Made by a program: the position numbers and the translations under genes. Of a stretch of 64,000 bases of DNA, positions 44,401 to 52,962 are shown one piece after another. Source of the stretch: Antedon mediterranea (taxonomy: Eukaryota > Echinodermata > Crinoidea > Comatulida > Antedonidae); NCBI RefSeq assembly GCF_964355755.1, contig NC_092673.1:19907001-19971000 (forward strand). The letters run 5' to 3'. Position 1 is the first letter of the stretch. Each line of letters opens with the position of its first letter. The notes under the pieces are model-generated. The model ran no database searches. It saw only the letters and a program-made list of their open reading frames with translations, and was not told the origin of the DNA.

Positions 44401-44694
44401 AAATTCTGTTGTATCTTTCATAAATTCACAATTGACATTACCTGTATCATCATTTCTGTCGTCTTTGACATTCTCAGTTGAACAGCATTCATCAAGTAGG
44501 TCCAAGATGTCATTAACAACTATTTTAAATTCTGCTGTCTTATCCATAAGTCCATTATTAACATTACCAGTTGTATTGACAAAAATCTGCTTTTTACTTG
44601 TAACTTCTTTATTCACATTCTTACACAAAAAAATTATCATTATAAAGATAATCAACAAAAAGATACCAACTAATGTTATGAATTCCATATCCAT
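35404..44694 (-). CDS. Helentron polyprotein, copy B, 3,096 residues
   Basis: Replication protein of a rolling-circle transposon. In order: hydrophobic anchor 5-24; PHD finger 123-171 (C123/126, C139/142, H147/C150, W166, C168/171); papain-like protease with C553 and D681-P-H683 that resembles peptidase C76; OTU protease with D872-G-N-C875 and H991; Lys/Arg-rich tract with 18-residue repeats (about 1215-1370); Cys/His finger about 1415-1485; Helitron-like N domain; HUH nickase with H1914-V-H1916 and tyrosines Y2101 and Y2105; PIF1 helicase with Walker A K2460 and Walker B D2543-E2544, GDFYQLPPV, HKVQGMT and YVGLSR; AP-type endonuclease with E2913, D3030-F-N3032, D3067 and H3089. The order helicase then endonuclease is diagnostic of Helentrons. 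In the last motif S3087-Y3088-H3089, Asp is replaced by Tyr. Start ATG is the first in-frame one and is shared with copy A. It must act in the nucleus, yet begins with an anchor-like segment. Confidence 0.95.
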   Translation of the reverse strand: MDMEFITLVGIFLLIIFIMIIFLCKNVNKEVTSKKQIFVNTTGNVNNGLMDKTAEFKIVVNDILDLLDECCSTENVKDDRNDDTGNVNCEFMKDTTEFKGIIDDIINILSYGTEVTSEFDDTCDFCNIEVKVDDNCITCDCCSQYFHVKCVRDVFEDKLCNSRVIWICSMCGNNNFVDNMFGEIGIPCHFNRYTILEPDESVTSDFPELTKNKEKRCNNAILKCQQTGSEDLLGSDWIRVRSKKRTDNRKKRCKNRGNKKRRKRVINGISIEPGVKYIGKGVKDFYERQNNNKMEWNMNTTTYREYNKENGKTNILGNSQTIIDDSGRPMCDDLKNTKVTHGIQQQSGGGSKRLRNNKGRFVKTKKIDNKKAQGNVNLKNDCDTIKDIKNMGNNDNSETKTDEDFKMECTVENDNTATDDAKAQNNSKMNDRSRIIDSNGTDHKNASCEFEENEVLIIDDGCKKAVTEKIRSHTKPKCDQHTIDVDIEVLKKNNFSEELIIDDVPKQKNTRKRQKTQSINELQVYNSNENITVAQGNFNQGNYRFGFASGKQCVANSLVAILYSTKRNGNEFYTKDLDTILTLGNELYRYIQKDSTMHEDLLMISELPKELDILDNTFVISPKESVFGIIDGNLEFMAEYGALSLNQALEKELHQHDAFFMNFNRSTFSIIKRVNGFLIFDPHARDRFGCVSEHGKSILLYSPSWQSVYDYCIRLARSMNCNLHETEFELTGVNIENKSMMLCSASVLDDNCEQRNLGNVDVDEPSTSYQYKCSTRLPDKNIDSKVKGKKHNKEGHVSSSNGWQNDSDIEIVNVQYGKRPDKNFKFVPILEEQKKNMCNKLGIHCEHIDMNCGINRASQIGHPLQITNITGDGNCFYRAISYIISGTEDNHLLLRRAITNHLLETDDLFINTFSHEYRSVKEYVFKKRVMDNGTWASNAEISAMANLLNTDIYSFNDQLLTWQLFSAKKPGRIDDVTTDNGIYILYTMNVHFNVVESVNVSQNNFQETTRQVDMDVTSQKNYTTQKRKQMRKECHTFEDKEPKHKKSKTAEGPCSGNEVKTFRRKRKISYENRKQKEKNRQRMKRRREEKDNSIEKNENRNKYQSDPVYREEKKRKVKEAQQIRYADDDYKFQKRKENKERQQKMYRCEPEYNIKVRNKARHNYNIDLDYRTTKQVNNLLNYKCNEKFAQNLKEKLKNRYNNDIIFRHKTIQNNKQRNAEKYHNDSKFRQNLKQKLGAKYRNNSKFRKNVTQKLAEKYRSNLKFRQNCKQKLADKYRSNLKFRQNCKQKLADKYRRNLKFRQNCKQKLADKYRRNLNFRQNCKQKLADKYRSNLEFRQKCKQKLAEKYRGNLKFRQSIKERCKQRFAEKYHGDEEFRKNVMKKNMKNREKKKKENSNFEFVLENFRETVSRGPEYVCCVCFKMLFKDQVMKCTKAKYKNKACINEKYLHICNNECNKPCQFIESPRCRLWICFTCHRKLLKGKVPAEANSNNLQLHDIPPELRCLNNLEQHLIGLNIPFMKLMNLPKGGQHGIHGPVVCVPSNTIETVKMLPRPQVDDQLISVKLKRKLSYKGYYKYKFVNTANVIQALRFLQDHNKCYFDIAINEDWHNYLSEENSENANTKVHENQTCVENNEEEEEEVEDRLYGAIFDTSLQPVDRRQNLVDEYFNDIICCAPCENNSPIALLSNKSNEAKSFPVLFPTGQPTFHDTRDVKITLGRYFHNRLMHIDNRFAQNTEYIFYSQSLYELQQILSSISIALRKGSSKKDDFSKVTVSDLKNVTKIQEILKSDRGYKFLKQIRGTPPYWQATQKDIIAMVRQIGKPTFFLSFSSADFRWKEIMTTLLSQSGDQRNIEELEWADKCNLLKSNPVTVARMFDKRFHTFLKNVILSEAQPIGKVVDYFYRIEFQMRGSPHVHMLVWVENAPIFGTDKDKEVINFVDKYISCAVPCETVDPEMNEIVKSVQIHSKRHSKSCKKKGTNCRFNFPRQPSGNTFVMRPTIVDKDNDDNDDNKQAMELLTSVKDAVTNEETYKNAIELFQSLGITQSAFEKANNSVATEEKIVIKRNPQDVWVNQYNPSLLRAWNANMDIQYITNVYACIIYVIGYMSKSEREMGLLLSHAASEVKEGNEDARQSLRKLGNVYMNNREVSAQESIYRVCSLRLKECSRKVEFIPVGPNPVRMSLPLSVIKNKADDDVSAWLPSKIDKYKARPNSSEFNKMCLAKFCSEYRILSSSEMKGNKQKKNVFQLKKQLGFIQKRTRTSNAIVRYPRFPMDTAPEKYFLSVLQLFLPFRKDEQLKPPNFETYEQFHEKGCVKLCGCQLQTVKSIVHGNMEQYEKSSDEVEEAQECLSKFGPQEDAWSLLCPESEKERLDNPKPNVEVDDEEDEFFIPDFGIQKNHTSKVESNSSNIPRPELNKMIRSLNEKQQHIFYKTRQWCLDKVNGKKPEAFYTFITGGAGTGKSHLVNCIYNEATRILGKIMENPDDLSILKLAPTGIAAYNIKGQTIHSALSIPINISLPYQPLGEEKISALRNKLGQLQIVIIDEISMVNQRLLWYIHGRLRQIKQVRNDSPFGNISVIAVGDFYQLPPVMGSSLYKDTLESSLWIDNFKQVQLDQIMRQKEDKEFALLLNKLRTKEKHDCLSDNDLLVLKSRETGEECEDAIHIYPRNKQVDEWNKKMLHKTCTDIVCIKAEDSVVNSKKQSKNCDKPRNSRQTSLLNYLWIAINARVMLIKNVDVKKGLTNGCMGHVDEIVKPDHNTEPVSIKVKFDNNDIGIQAIEMFKESMGKKYSRKQFPLKLAYACTVHKVQGMTMDKAVVCLKDTFTHGQAYVGLSRVTSITGLTIENFKPSLIYCDPNIKKCLNNMDSYVQCDKQGHDSASRFSIMLHNIQGLKQHFVDLQCNDLFMNSNVICLTETWLNKDDDFFDVRIEPYKLYHQARYDSYSNTNDLSSKIKHQAHGGVAVYAKNTSSSRLNICNNDIEAVSFLITSPISVAVSVIYRPPSYDINQFCQNLRKHLEELHKMSTKCIVMGDFNENLFKQSSRVNNLMAENEYKQHVTCSTTENNTLIDHVYSKGLDSVQAEVIPIYYSYHEAIQIKF
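40600..40990 (-). repeat. In-frame 54-bp coding repeats
   Basis: Six consecutive 18-codon units of the pattern KLADKYRSNLKFRQNCKQ, flanked by more diverged units (KYHND..., KYHGD...). Copy A has three units at the same place (about 4,800-4,990). The units are strongly basic with regular KYR and FRQ spacing. The surrounding frame is preserved in both copies. Confidence 0.9.
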
Positions 44695-45235
44695 TATTCA
44701 AAATTTGTATAAGAAACAAATCTACAAATTTCTTCAAATTAATAAACTTTGTATTCTGCAATTCCAATGAATATTACAATTAGGTTCTTTTTATCAATTC
44801 AAGAAATTCTTGCTAAAACAAAATAAATTATTAAAATTCCAAAAACAATTCAATTTTATATTGTCTTTTGTTTCTATGATTTTTAATTTTTGTCCTAATT
44901 TTTTTTCTTTTAATATATTTTTTTTTTTGTCTGCTTTTTTTTCAATAGTTCAATTTCACTGAATTAAAAAATTAGCTTCTGCTTAATATTGGCTTGATGA
45001 AATACTTTATATTATTTTAAACTTCTCTTTAATACTTGGTTATGCTAAATAGTTTCAGATTCTAATTTTTATTCTTTTTACAATTCTACTTAATAACAGA
45101 TTCAAATAAAAGTGATCTTTAAATCTTCTTTAATTAATTCTTTTGTAATAAACTCTGTTTAATATTTATTTCTTTATAATAAGCTTCTGTTTTATTCTTC
45201 AAACTTTTGTTTGTATAATCAAACTTTAACTTTAC

Positions 45236-45500
45236 ACTTTTGCTTTTGCAAAAATGGTTTTGTAATAAACTTTTGTTTATTAGTTGTTTCCTTGTGATTA
45301 ACTTCTGTTATCTTCAAGGTTTGACACTTTTGCTTTTGCAAAAATGGTTTTGTAATAAACTTTTGTTTATTAGTTGTTTCCTTGTGATTAACTTTTGTTA
45401 TCTTCAAGGTTTTACACTTTTGCTTTTGCAAAAATGGTTTGTAATAAACTTTTGTTTATTAGTTTTTCCTTGTGATAAACTTCTGTTTACTTCAAGGTTT
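45236..45500. repeat. Leader minisatellite, three 90-bp units
   Basis: Units begin TTGCAAAAATGG at 45,246, 45,336 and 45,426, nearly identical. Because 90 is a multiple of three, both strands show repeating open frames here (70 and 88 residues); these are artefacts of the repeat. Confidence 0.9.
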
Positions 45501-45584
45501 TATTGAATGTTTCAAAGATACTTTTAAAAAATGTTTAAAAAGAAATTGTGCATAAATATTAAAATTCGGTAACCCCTCGTAGAA

Positions 45585-45638
45585 ACTCTCTTTGGAGAGT
45601 GGATCTTTTTCTAAAGACCCGGATCTCTTCTGAGATCC
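45585..45638. promoter_or_regulatory. Two conserved leader hairpins, copy B
   Basis: Hairpin 1: ACTCTC at 45,585-45,590, loop TTTG, GAGAGT at 45,595-45,600. Hairpin 2: GGATCTC at 45,621-45,627, loop TTCT, GAGATCC at 45,632-45,638. One pair of hairpin 1 is swapped relative to copy A with pairing kept; hairpin 2 has one more pair than in A. Confidence 0.5.
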
Positions 45639-45662
45639 AGTGGGTTTATATAAGACAGTCAC

Positions 45663-45690
45663 CTACAATAAAAGAAAAAAAAAAGAGTTA
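45663..45690 (-). promoter_or_regulatory. 3' splice acceptor of coding exon, copy B
   Basis: Minus strand: pyrimidine tract, ATTGTAG, then GTGACTG; AG at 45,664-45,663. Identical to copy A. Confidence 0.65.
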
Positions 45691-46249
45691 GTTATTAATT
45701 TTAAGATACACTGTACAGTACTAAGAATTACAGTCAAACAATTATATTGAATCAGTAGATAAATCAGTGTTTTTACAAATACCTAAATAATAATATACAC
45801 ATCCCCCCTGTGGAATGTAACATGATCTATTGGGCCTAGCAAAACAAATTAGGACCAACTCATTACTAAATTCAGGATAGACCCATTTTATAAAATTGCA
45901 AATTTATGTCTGGAGAAACTGACCACCACATTTATGTTAAAAAGGATGATTGTCCCAAATTTTGAAGTAAATTGTGATAATATATTTGTGACTTTGGTTT
46001 ATACAATATAAATAAATCACTATAGAAGATATTTTGACCTAAAAATATGTCAAAACTTCATTACATGGAATGTGTCGGAAACAAATTCTTTCATAACAAT
46101 TTCACCTTCAAAATTAATCTGAAAATAGGTTTAATTATTCAATGTTCTAATAAAATAGAATTTTATACACAAAAATATTTGGTCACTCAGTATAGTAAAT
46201 TTACAAACAACACATGTTTATCAATTATTGGAGGGCATAAAGTAAGGAA
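45691..46249. other. Intron sequence, copy B
   Basis: Colinear with 9,582-10,239. No gene seen. Confidence 0.55.
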
Positions 46250-49200
46250 AATATGTTTTTTCCGTTTTACAGATAATTTTCTAATACTCACAGCTGTAAC
46301 TGGCACTGTATATTTTCTGTACAACTACAATCTAAAAAATAAAAGGAAAATCATTAATAATGGCAATAAACAACATTAACACTTTTTCAAAATCAACATG
46401 CTTCTTAATCAATGTCTGAAAAATTAAGAAATTTTCTCAAAATGAATTTGGGTATTAGACAGCTGGTTAGGGCCTACATGTTGTCTCAATGCTAATTTCA
46501 TTTAATATTTTATTCACAAACCATAAAATCTGATTTATGTAAATGTTTCATAATAGAACATGCCTACAAAATAACAGGCAACGGTTCACAAAGTAAAGAA
46601 AATATGTTTTATCCGTTTAACAGATAATCTACTAATACTCACAGCTGTAGCTGACACTGTATATGTTCTACAATCTAAAAAAAAAAAACAAGGAAAAACA
46701 TTAATAATTGGCAATAAACAACATTAATACTTTTTCCAAATCAACATGCTTCTTAATCAATGTCTGAAAAATTAAGAAATTCCTCAAAATGACTTTGGGT
46801 ATGAGACAGCTGGTTAGGCCTACATGTTGTCTTAATGCTAATTTCATTTAATATTTTATTCACAAACCATAAAATCTGAATGATGTAAATGTTACATAAT
46901 AGAAAATGCCTACAAAATAACAGGCAACGGTTCACAAAGTAAAGAAAATATGTTTTCTCCGTTTAACAGATAATCTACTAATACTCACAGCTGTAGCTAA
47001 CACTGTATTTTTTCTACAATCTAAAAAAACAAAACAAGGAAAAACATCAATAATTGGCAATAAACAACATTAACACTTTTTCCAAATCAACATGCTTCTT
47101 AATCGAGGTCTGAAAAATTAAGAAATTTCCTTAAAATGACTTTAGGTATGGGACGGCTGGTTAGGGCCTACATGTTGTCTCAATGCTAGTTTCATTTAAT
47201 ATTTTATTCACAAACCATAAAATCTGAATTATGTAAATGTTTCATAATAGAAAATGCCTACAAAATAACAGGCAACTGTTCACAAAGTAAGGAAAATATG
47301 TTTTCTCCGTTTAACAGATAATCTACTAATACTCACAGCTGTAGCTAACACTGTATATTTTCTACAATCTAAAAACAACAAGGAAAAACATTGATAATGG
47401 CAAAAAACAACATTAACCCTTTTGTTAAATCAACATGCTTCTTAATCAATGTCTGAAAAATTAAGAAATTTCCTCAAAATAACTTTGGGTATGGGCCGGC
47501 TGATTGGGGTCTACATGTTGTCTCAAAACTACTTTCATTTAATATCTTATTCACAAACCATAAAATCTGAATTATGTAAATGTTTCATAATATAAAATGC
47601 CTACAAAATAACAGGCAACAGTTCACAAAGTAAGGAAAATATGTTTTCTCTGTTTAACAGATAATCTACTAATACTCACAGCTGTAGCTGACACTGTATA
47701 TTTTCTACAATCTAAAAAAACAAAACAAGGAAAAACATCAATAATTGGCAATAAACAACATTAACACTTTTTCCAAATCAACATGCTTCTTAATCAATGT
47801 CTGAAAAATTAAGAAATTCCTCAAAATGACTTTGGGTATGAGACAGCTGGTTAGGCCTACATGTTGTCTTAATGCTAATTTCATTTAATATTTTATTCAC
47901 AAACCATAAAATCTGAATGATGTAAATGTTACATAATAGAAAATGCCTACAAAATAACAGGCAACGGTTCACAAAGTAAAGAAAATATGTTTTCTCCGTT
48001 TAACAGATAATCTACTAATACTCACAGCTGTAGCTAACACTGTATATTTTCTACAATCTAAAAAAACAAAACAAGGAAAAACATCAATAATTGGCAATAA
48101 ACAACATTAACACTTTTTCCAAATCAACATGCTTCTTAATCGAGGTCTGAAAAATTAAGAAATTTCCTTAAAATGACTTTAGGTATGGGACGGCTGGTTA
48201 GGGCCTACATGTTGTCTCAATGCTAGTTTCATTTAATATTTTATTCACAAACCATAAAATCTGAATTATGTAAATGTTTCATAATAGAAAATGCCTACAA
48301 AATAACAGGCAACTGTTCACAAAGTAAGGAAAATATGTTTTCTCCGTTTAACAGATAATCTACTAATACTCACAGCTGTAGCTAACACTGTATATTTTCT
48401 ACAATCTAAAAACAACAAGGAAAAACATTGATAATGGCAAAAAACAACATTAACCCTTTTGTTAAATCAACATGCTTCTTAATCAATGTCTGAAAAATTA
48501 AGAAATTTCCTCAAAATAACTTTGGGTATGGGCCGGCTGATTGGGGTCTACATGTTGTCTCAAAACTACTTTCATTTAATATCTTATTCACAAACCATAA
48601 AATCTGAATTATGTAAATGTTTCATAATATAAAATGCCTACAAAATAACAGGCAACAGTTCACAAAGTAAGGAAAATATGTTTTCTCTGTTTAACAGATA
48701 ATCTACTAATACTCACAGCTGTAGCTGACACTGTATATTTTCTACAATCTAAAAAAACAAAACAAGGAAAAACATCAATAATTGGCAATAAACAACATTA
48801 ACACTTTTTCCAAATCAACATGCTTCTTAATCAATGTCTGAAAAATTAAGAAATTCCTCAAAATGACTTTGGGTATGAGACAGCTGGTTAGGCCTACATG
48901 TTGTCTTAATGCTAATTTCATTTAATATCGTATTCACAAACCATAAAATCTGAATGATGTAAATGTTACATAATAGAAAATGCCTACAAAATAACAGGCA
49001 ACGGTTCACAAAGTAAAGAAAATATGTTTTCTCCGTTTAACAGATAATCTACTAATACTCACAGCTGTAGCTAACACTGTATATTTTCTACAATCTAAAA
49101 AAACAAAACAAGGAAAAACATCAATAATTGGCAATAAACAACATTAACACTTTTTCCAAATCAACATGCTTCTTAATCGAGGTCTGAAAAATTAAGAAAT

Positions 49201-51960
49201 TTCCTTAAAATGACTTTAGGTATGGGACGGCTGGTTAGGGCCTACATGTTTTCTCAATGCTAGTTTCATTTAATATTTTATTCACATACCATAAAATCTG
49301 AATTATGTAAATGTTTCATAATAGAAAATGCCTACAAAATAACAGGCAACTGTTCACAAAGTAAGGAAAATATGTTTTCTCCGTTTAACAGATAATCTAC
49401 TAATACTCACAGCTGTAGCTAACACTGTATATTTTCTACAATCTAAAAACAACAAGGAAAAACATTGATAATGGCAAAAAACAACATTAACCCTTTTGTT
49501 AAATCAACATGCTTCTTAATCAATGTCTGAAAAATTAAGAAATTTCCTCAAAATAACTTTGGGTATGGGCCGGCTGATTGGGGTCTACATGTTGTCTCAA
49601 AACTACTTTCATTTAATATCTTATTCACAAACCATAAAATCTGAATTATGTAAATGTTTCATAATATAAAATGCCTACAAAATAACAGGCAACAGTTCAC
49701 AAAGTAAGGAAAATATGTTTTCTCTGTTTAACAGATAATCTACTAATACTCACAGCTGTAGCTGACACTGTATATTTTCTACAATCTAAAAAAACAAAAC
49801 AAGGAAAAACATCAATAATTGGCAATAAACAACATTAACACTTTTTCCAAATCAACATGCTTCTTAATCGAGGTCTGAAAAATTAAGAAATTTCCTTAAA
49901 ATGACTTTAGGTATGGGACGGCTGGTTAGGGTCTACATGTTGTCTCAATGCTAATTTCATTTAATATCGTATTCACAAACCATAAAATCTAAATTATTTA
50001 AATGTTTCATAATATAAAATGCCTACAAAATAACAGGCAACAATTCACAAAGTAAGGTAAATATGTTTTCTCCGTTTAACAGATAATCTACTAATACTCA
50101 CAGCTGTAGCTGAAACTGTTAATTTTCTACAATCTAAAAAAAACAAGGAAAAACATTAATAATGGCAATAAACAACATTAATACTTTTTCCAAATCAACA
50201 TGCTTCTTAATCAATGTCTAAAAAATTAGGAAATTTCCTCAAAATGACTTTGGGTATGGGCCGGCTGATTGCGGCCTACATGTTGTCTCAATGGTAATTT
50301 CATTTAATTGTTTGATCACAAACAATAAAATCTGAATTACGTAAATGTTTCATAATAGAAAATGTCTACGAAATAACAGGCAACAGTTCACAAAGTAAGG
50401 AAAATATGTTTTCTCCGTTTAACAGATAATCTACTGATACTCACAGCTATAGCTGAAACTGTATATTTTCTACAATCTAAAAAAAACCAAGGAAAAACAT
50501 TGATAATGGCAATAAACAACATTAACACTTTTTCCAAATCAACAAGCTTCTTAATCAATGTCTGAAAAATTAAGAAATTTCCTCAAAATGACTTTGGGTA
50601 TGGATCGGCTGATTGGGGCCTACATGTTGTCTCAATGCTAATTTCATTTAATATTTTATTCACAAACCATAAAATCTGAATGATGTAAATGTTTCATAAT
50701 AGAAAATGCCTACAAAATAACAGGCAACAGTTCACAAAGTAAGGAAAATATGTTTTCTCTGTTTAGCAGATAATCTACTAATACTCACAGCTGTAGCTGA
50801 CACTGTATGTTTTCTACAATCTAAAAAAAAAACAAGGAAAAACATTAATAATTGGCAATAAACAACATTAACACTTTTTCCAAATCAACATGCTTCTTAA
50901 TCGAGGTCTGAAAAATTTAGAAATTCCTCAAAATGACTTTGGGTATGAGACAGCTGGTTAGGGCCTACATGTTTTCTCAATGCTAATTTCATTTAATATT
51001 TTATTCACAAACCATAAAATCTGAATGCTGTAAATGTTTCATAATAGAAAATGCCTACAAAATAACAGGCAACTGTTCACAAAGTAAGGAAAATATGTTT
51101 TCTCCATTTAACAGATAATCTACTAATACTCACAGCTGTAGCTAACACTGTATATTTTCTACAATCTAAAAACAACAAGGAAAACATTGATAATGGCAAT
51201 AAACAACATTAACCCTTTTTCCAAATCAACATGCTTCTTAATTAATGTCTGAAAAATTAGGAAATTTCCTCAAAATGACTTTGGGTATGGGCCGGCTGAT
51301 TAGGGCAAGCAACAGTTCACAAAGTAAGGAAAATATGTTTTCTCCATTTAACAGATAATCTACTAATACTCACAGCTGTAGCTGAAACTGTTAAATTTCT
51401 ACAATCTAAAAAAAACAAGGAAAAACATTGATAATGGCGATAAACAACATTAACACTTTTTCCAAATCAACAAGCTTCTTAATCAATGTCTGAAAAATTA
51501 AGAAATTTCCTCAAAATAACTTTGGGTATGGGCCGGCTGATTGGGGTCTACATGTTGTCTCAATACTACTTTCATTTAATATCTTATTCACAAACCATAA
51601 AATCTGAATTATTTAAATGTTTCATAATATAAAATGCCTACAAAATAACAGGCAACAGTTCACAAAGCAAGGAAAATATGTTTTCTCCGTTTAACAAATA
51701 ATCTACTGATACTCACAGCTGTAGCTGAAACTGTATATTTTCTACAATCTAAAAAAAACAAGGAAAAACATTGATAATGGTAATAAACAACATTAACACT
51801 TTTTCCAAATCAACAAGCTTCTTAATCAATGTCTGAAAAATTAAGAAATTTCCTCAAAATAACTTATTTTATTCACAAAGAATAAAATCTGAATTATGTA
51901 AATGTTTCATAATAGAAAATGCCTACAAAATAACAGGCAACAGTTCACTCCCAATCATGA
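46250..51960. repeat. Tandem ~346-bp array with 17 candidate micro-exons
   Basis: Seventeen units, landmark CTAATACTCACAGCTGTAG at about 46,281, 46,632, 46,978, 47,326, 47,669, 48,015, 48,363, 48,706, 49,052, 49,400, 49,743, 50,091, 50,433, 50,777, 51,123, 51,363 and 51,706. On the minus strand every unit has TTTAG, then ATTGTAG..., then CAGCT followed by GTGAGTAT. In the unit at 46,978 the segment between AG and GT is 46,989-47,020, 32 nt. It contains no ATG. The first unit's segment is 41 nt. The array lies in the intron of the Helentron leader. Confidence 0.9.
46741..49863. repeat. 1,037-bp higher-order repeat, three copies
   Basis: Within the array, monomers of 346, 348 and 343 bp recur as a trimer. 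A 60-codon minus-strand frame recurs exactly 1,037 bp apart at 46,753, 47,790 and 48,827 with a single residue change. The trimers are almost identical while neighbouring monomers differ more. Confidence 0.9.
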
Positions 51961-52606
51961 AACCATTAATCATCTCTACAAACTATTTATTTAATATACA
52001 CTACTTACAATATTCTAGAGATACTAAAGTAGAAACAATTGTGTATCTCTTCCAACAGCTACAAGACAAAAATATATTATTATTATAAATATCAATACAA
52101 ATTGTGATCAAAACATCCACAATATTTGTAACAATGACAGGTGCGAAAGGGAACTGCGCTGACCTACGTCACTACTACTAGGACTACTGGAGTAAGCCTA
52201 GACAACATGCTATTGTAAGAAGAACGAGTCATTGTTTCTTCTCTTTAAGAATTTATACAACTAAAAATTAAGCTAGAGTTAATATAATATAAGCCAGGTG
52301 CAAAAGGGAACTAGCGCCGTTTAGTCCTACTAAAAACAGCAAGTATTCTTGTACAGGCTAGGCCTAGGTACACTATGAATGTAGCAGACATATTTGTTCG
52401 TATTTACCGGGACCGTATTTAACATACACATGGCCATACACGATTGTCGTGCTGCTACGAAAGCCATCGGGCTGAAAAACGTCACGACGTTTGCCGGCCA
52501 TCTCTGAAAATCTGACATCCTTCCGTATATCTATAGTAGGCTAGGGTATCGTTAGTAAGTAGCAATTACAAAACAACTACAAATCAAACAATCCACATAA
52601 TTTCTT
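51961..52606. other. Intron sequence, copy B
   Basis: Colinear with 13,263-13,720 but with extra sequence at about 52,330-52,530. A 43-codon minus-strand frame starting MAGKRRDVFQPDGF (about 52,503-52,375) lies in that extra part. It is not in copy A and I do not assign it a function. Confidence 0.4.
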
Positions 52607-52843
52607 ACCTATTTCTTATAGTATATCAATTCTCAACAAACTTGAGTTTGTTATTTATTTATTTAATCGTTGAAGTTCGACGATATAAAATGGTATTTGT
52701 AACAATATTATCAGAGAGCGACTCTTAAAAACCAACATGGAGTTTACCAACGACATACCACAACACAACACGTTGTCGAATTTTCTCGAAATTCGGTTCA
52801 CCTACAGTATGGCATGCAATCCTCGCCAAAATTACCAATATTT
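52607..52843 (-). promoter_or_regulatory. Candidate first exon and 5' splice donor, copy B
   Basis: Minus strand AATAG then GTAAGA, GT at 52,608-52,607, matching copy A. Homology with copy A ends near 52,842. Confidence 0.5.
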
Positions 52844-52854
52844 AACGAATAACG

Positions 52855-52962
52855 AAAATTAGTTTTCACGTCAGACCTATTATATGTATTCTACGTGTAT
52901 ATTAGACGTTGCGTTTTCGCGGATAACCTAACTCGTCCGCAGTGACGAGTTCAAATCTAGTT
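52855..52962 (+). mobile_element. Family 1 right end, flanking Helentron B
   Basis: Right inverted repeat GCGGATAACC (52,919-52,928), hairpin AACTCGTC/GACGAGTT and CTAG at 52,957-52,960. It looks like the missing tail of the truncated unit at 32,236-33,965. Confidence 0.65.

Larger units (their letters stand above)
44695..45662 (-). other. 5' leader of the coding exon, copy B
   Basis: 968 nt from the splice acceptor to the ATG, homologous to 8,765-9,554. Longer than in copy A because of the expanded minisatellite. Confidence 0.6.
33970..52843 (-). mobile_element. Helentron copy B, about 18.9 kb
   Basis: Minus-strand element with an intact 3,096-codon polyprotein, a spliced leader, a 5.7-kb tandem array and a first exon. 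It is flanked on both sides by pieces of family 1 repeats, so it probably sits inside one. Boundaries are approximate: the right one is where homology to copy A ends; the left one is where family 1 sequence stops. The termini are not resolved and I see no obvious CTAG or hairpin at the left edge. Confidence 0.8.

Noticed and set aside
45219-45506. Repetitive 70- and 88-residue frames on both strands
   Set aside because: The 90-bp minisatellite unit is a multiple of three, so any open frame repeats itself.
46753-49009. Three identical 60-residue minus-strand frames 1,037 bp apart
   Set aside because: They are carried along by the higher-order repeat; frames in neighbouring monomers are not kept, so they mark the repeat, not a gene.
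52375-52503. 43-codon frame starting MAGKRRDVFQ as a gene
   Set aside because: Present only in copy B, without splice partners or recognisable domain.
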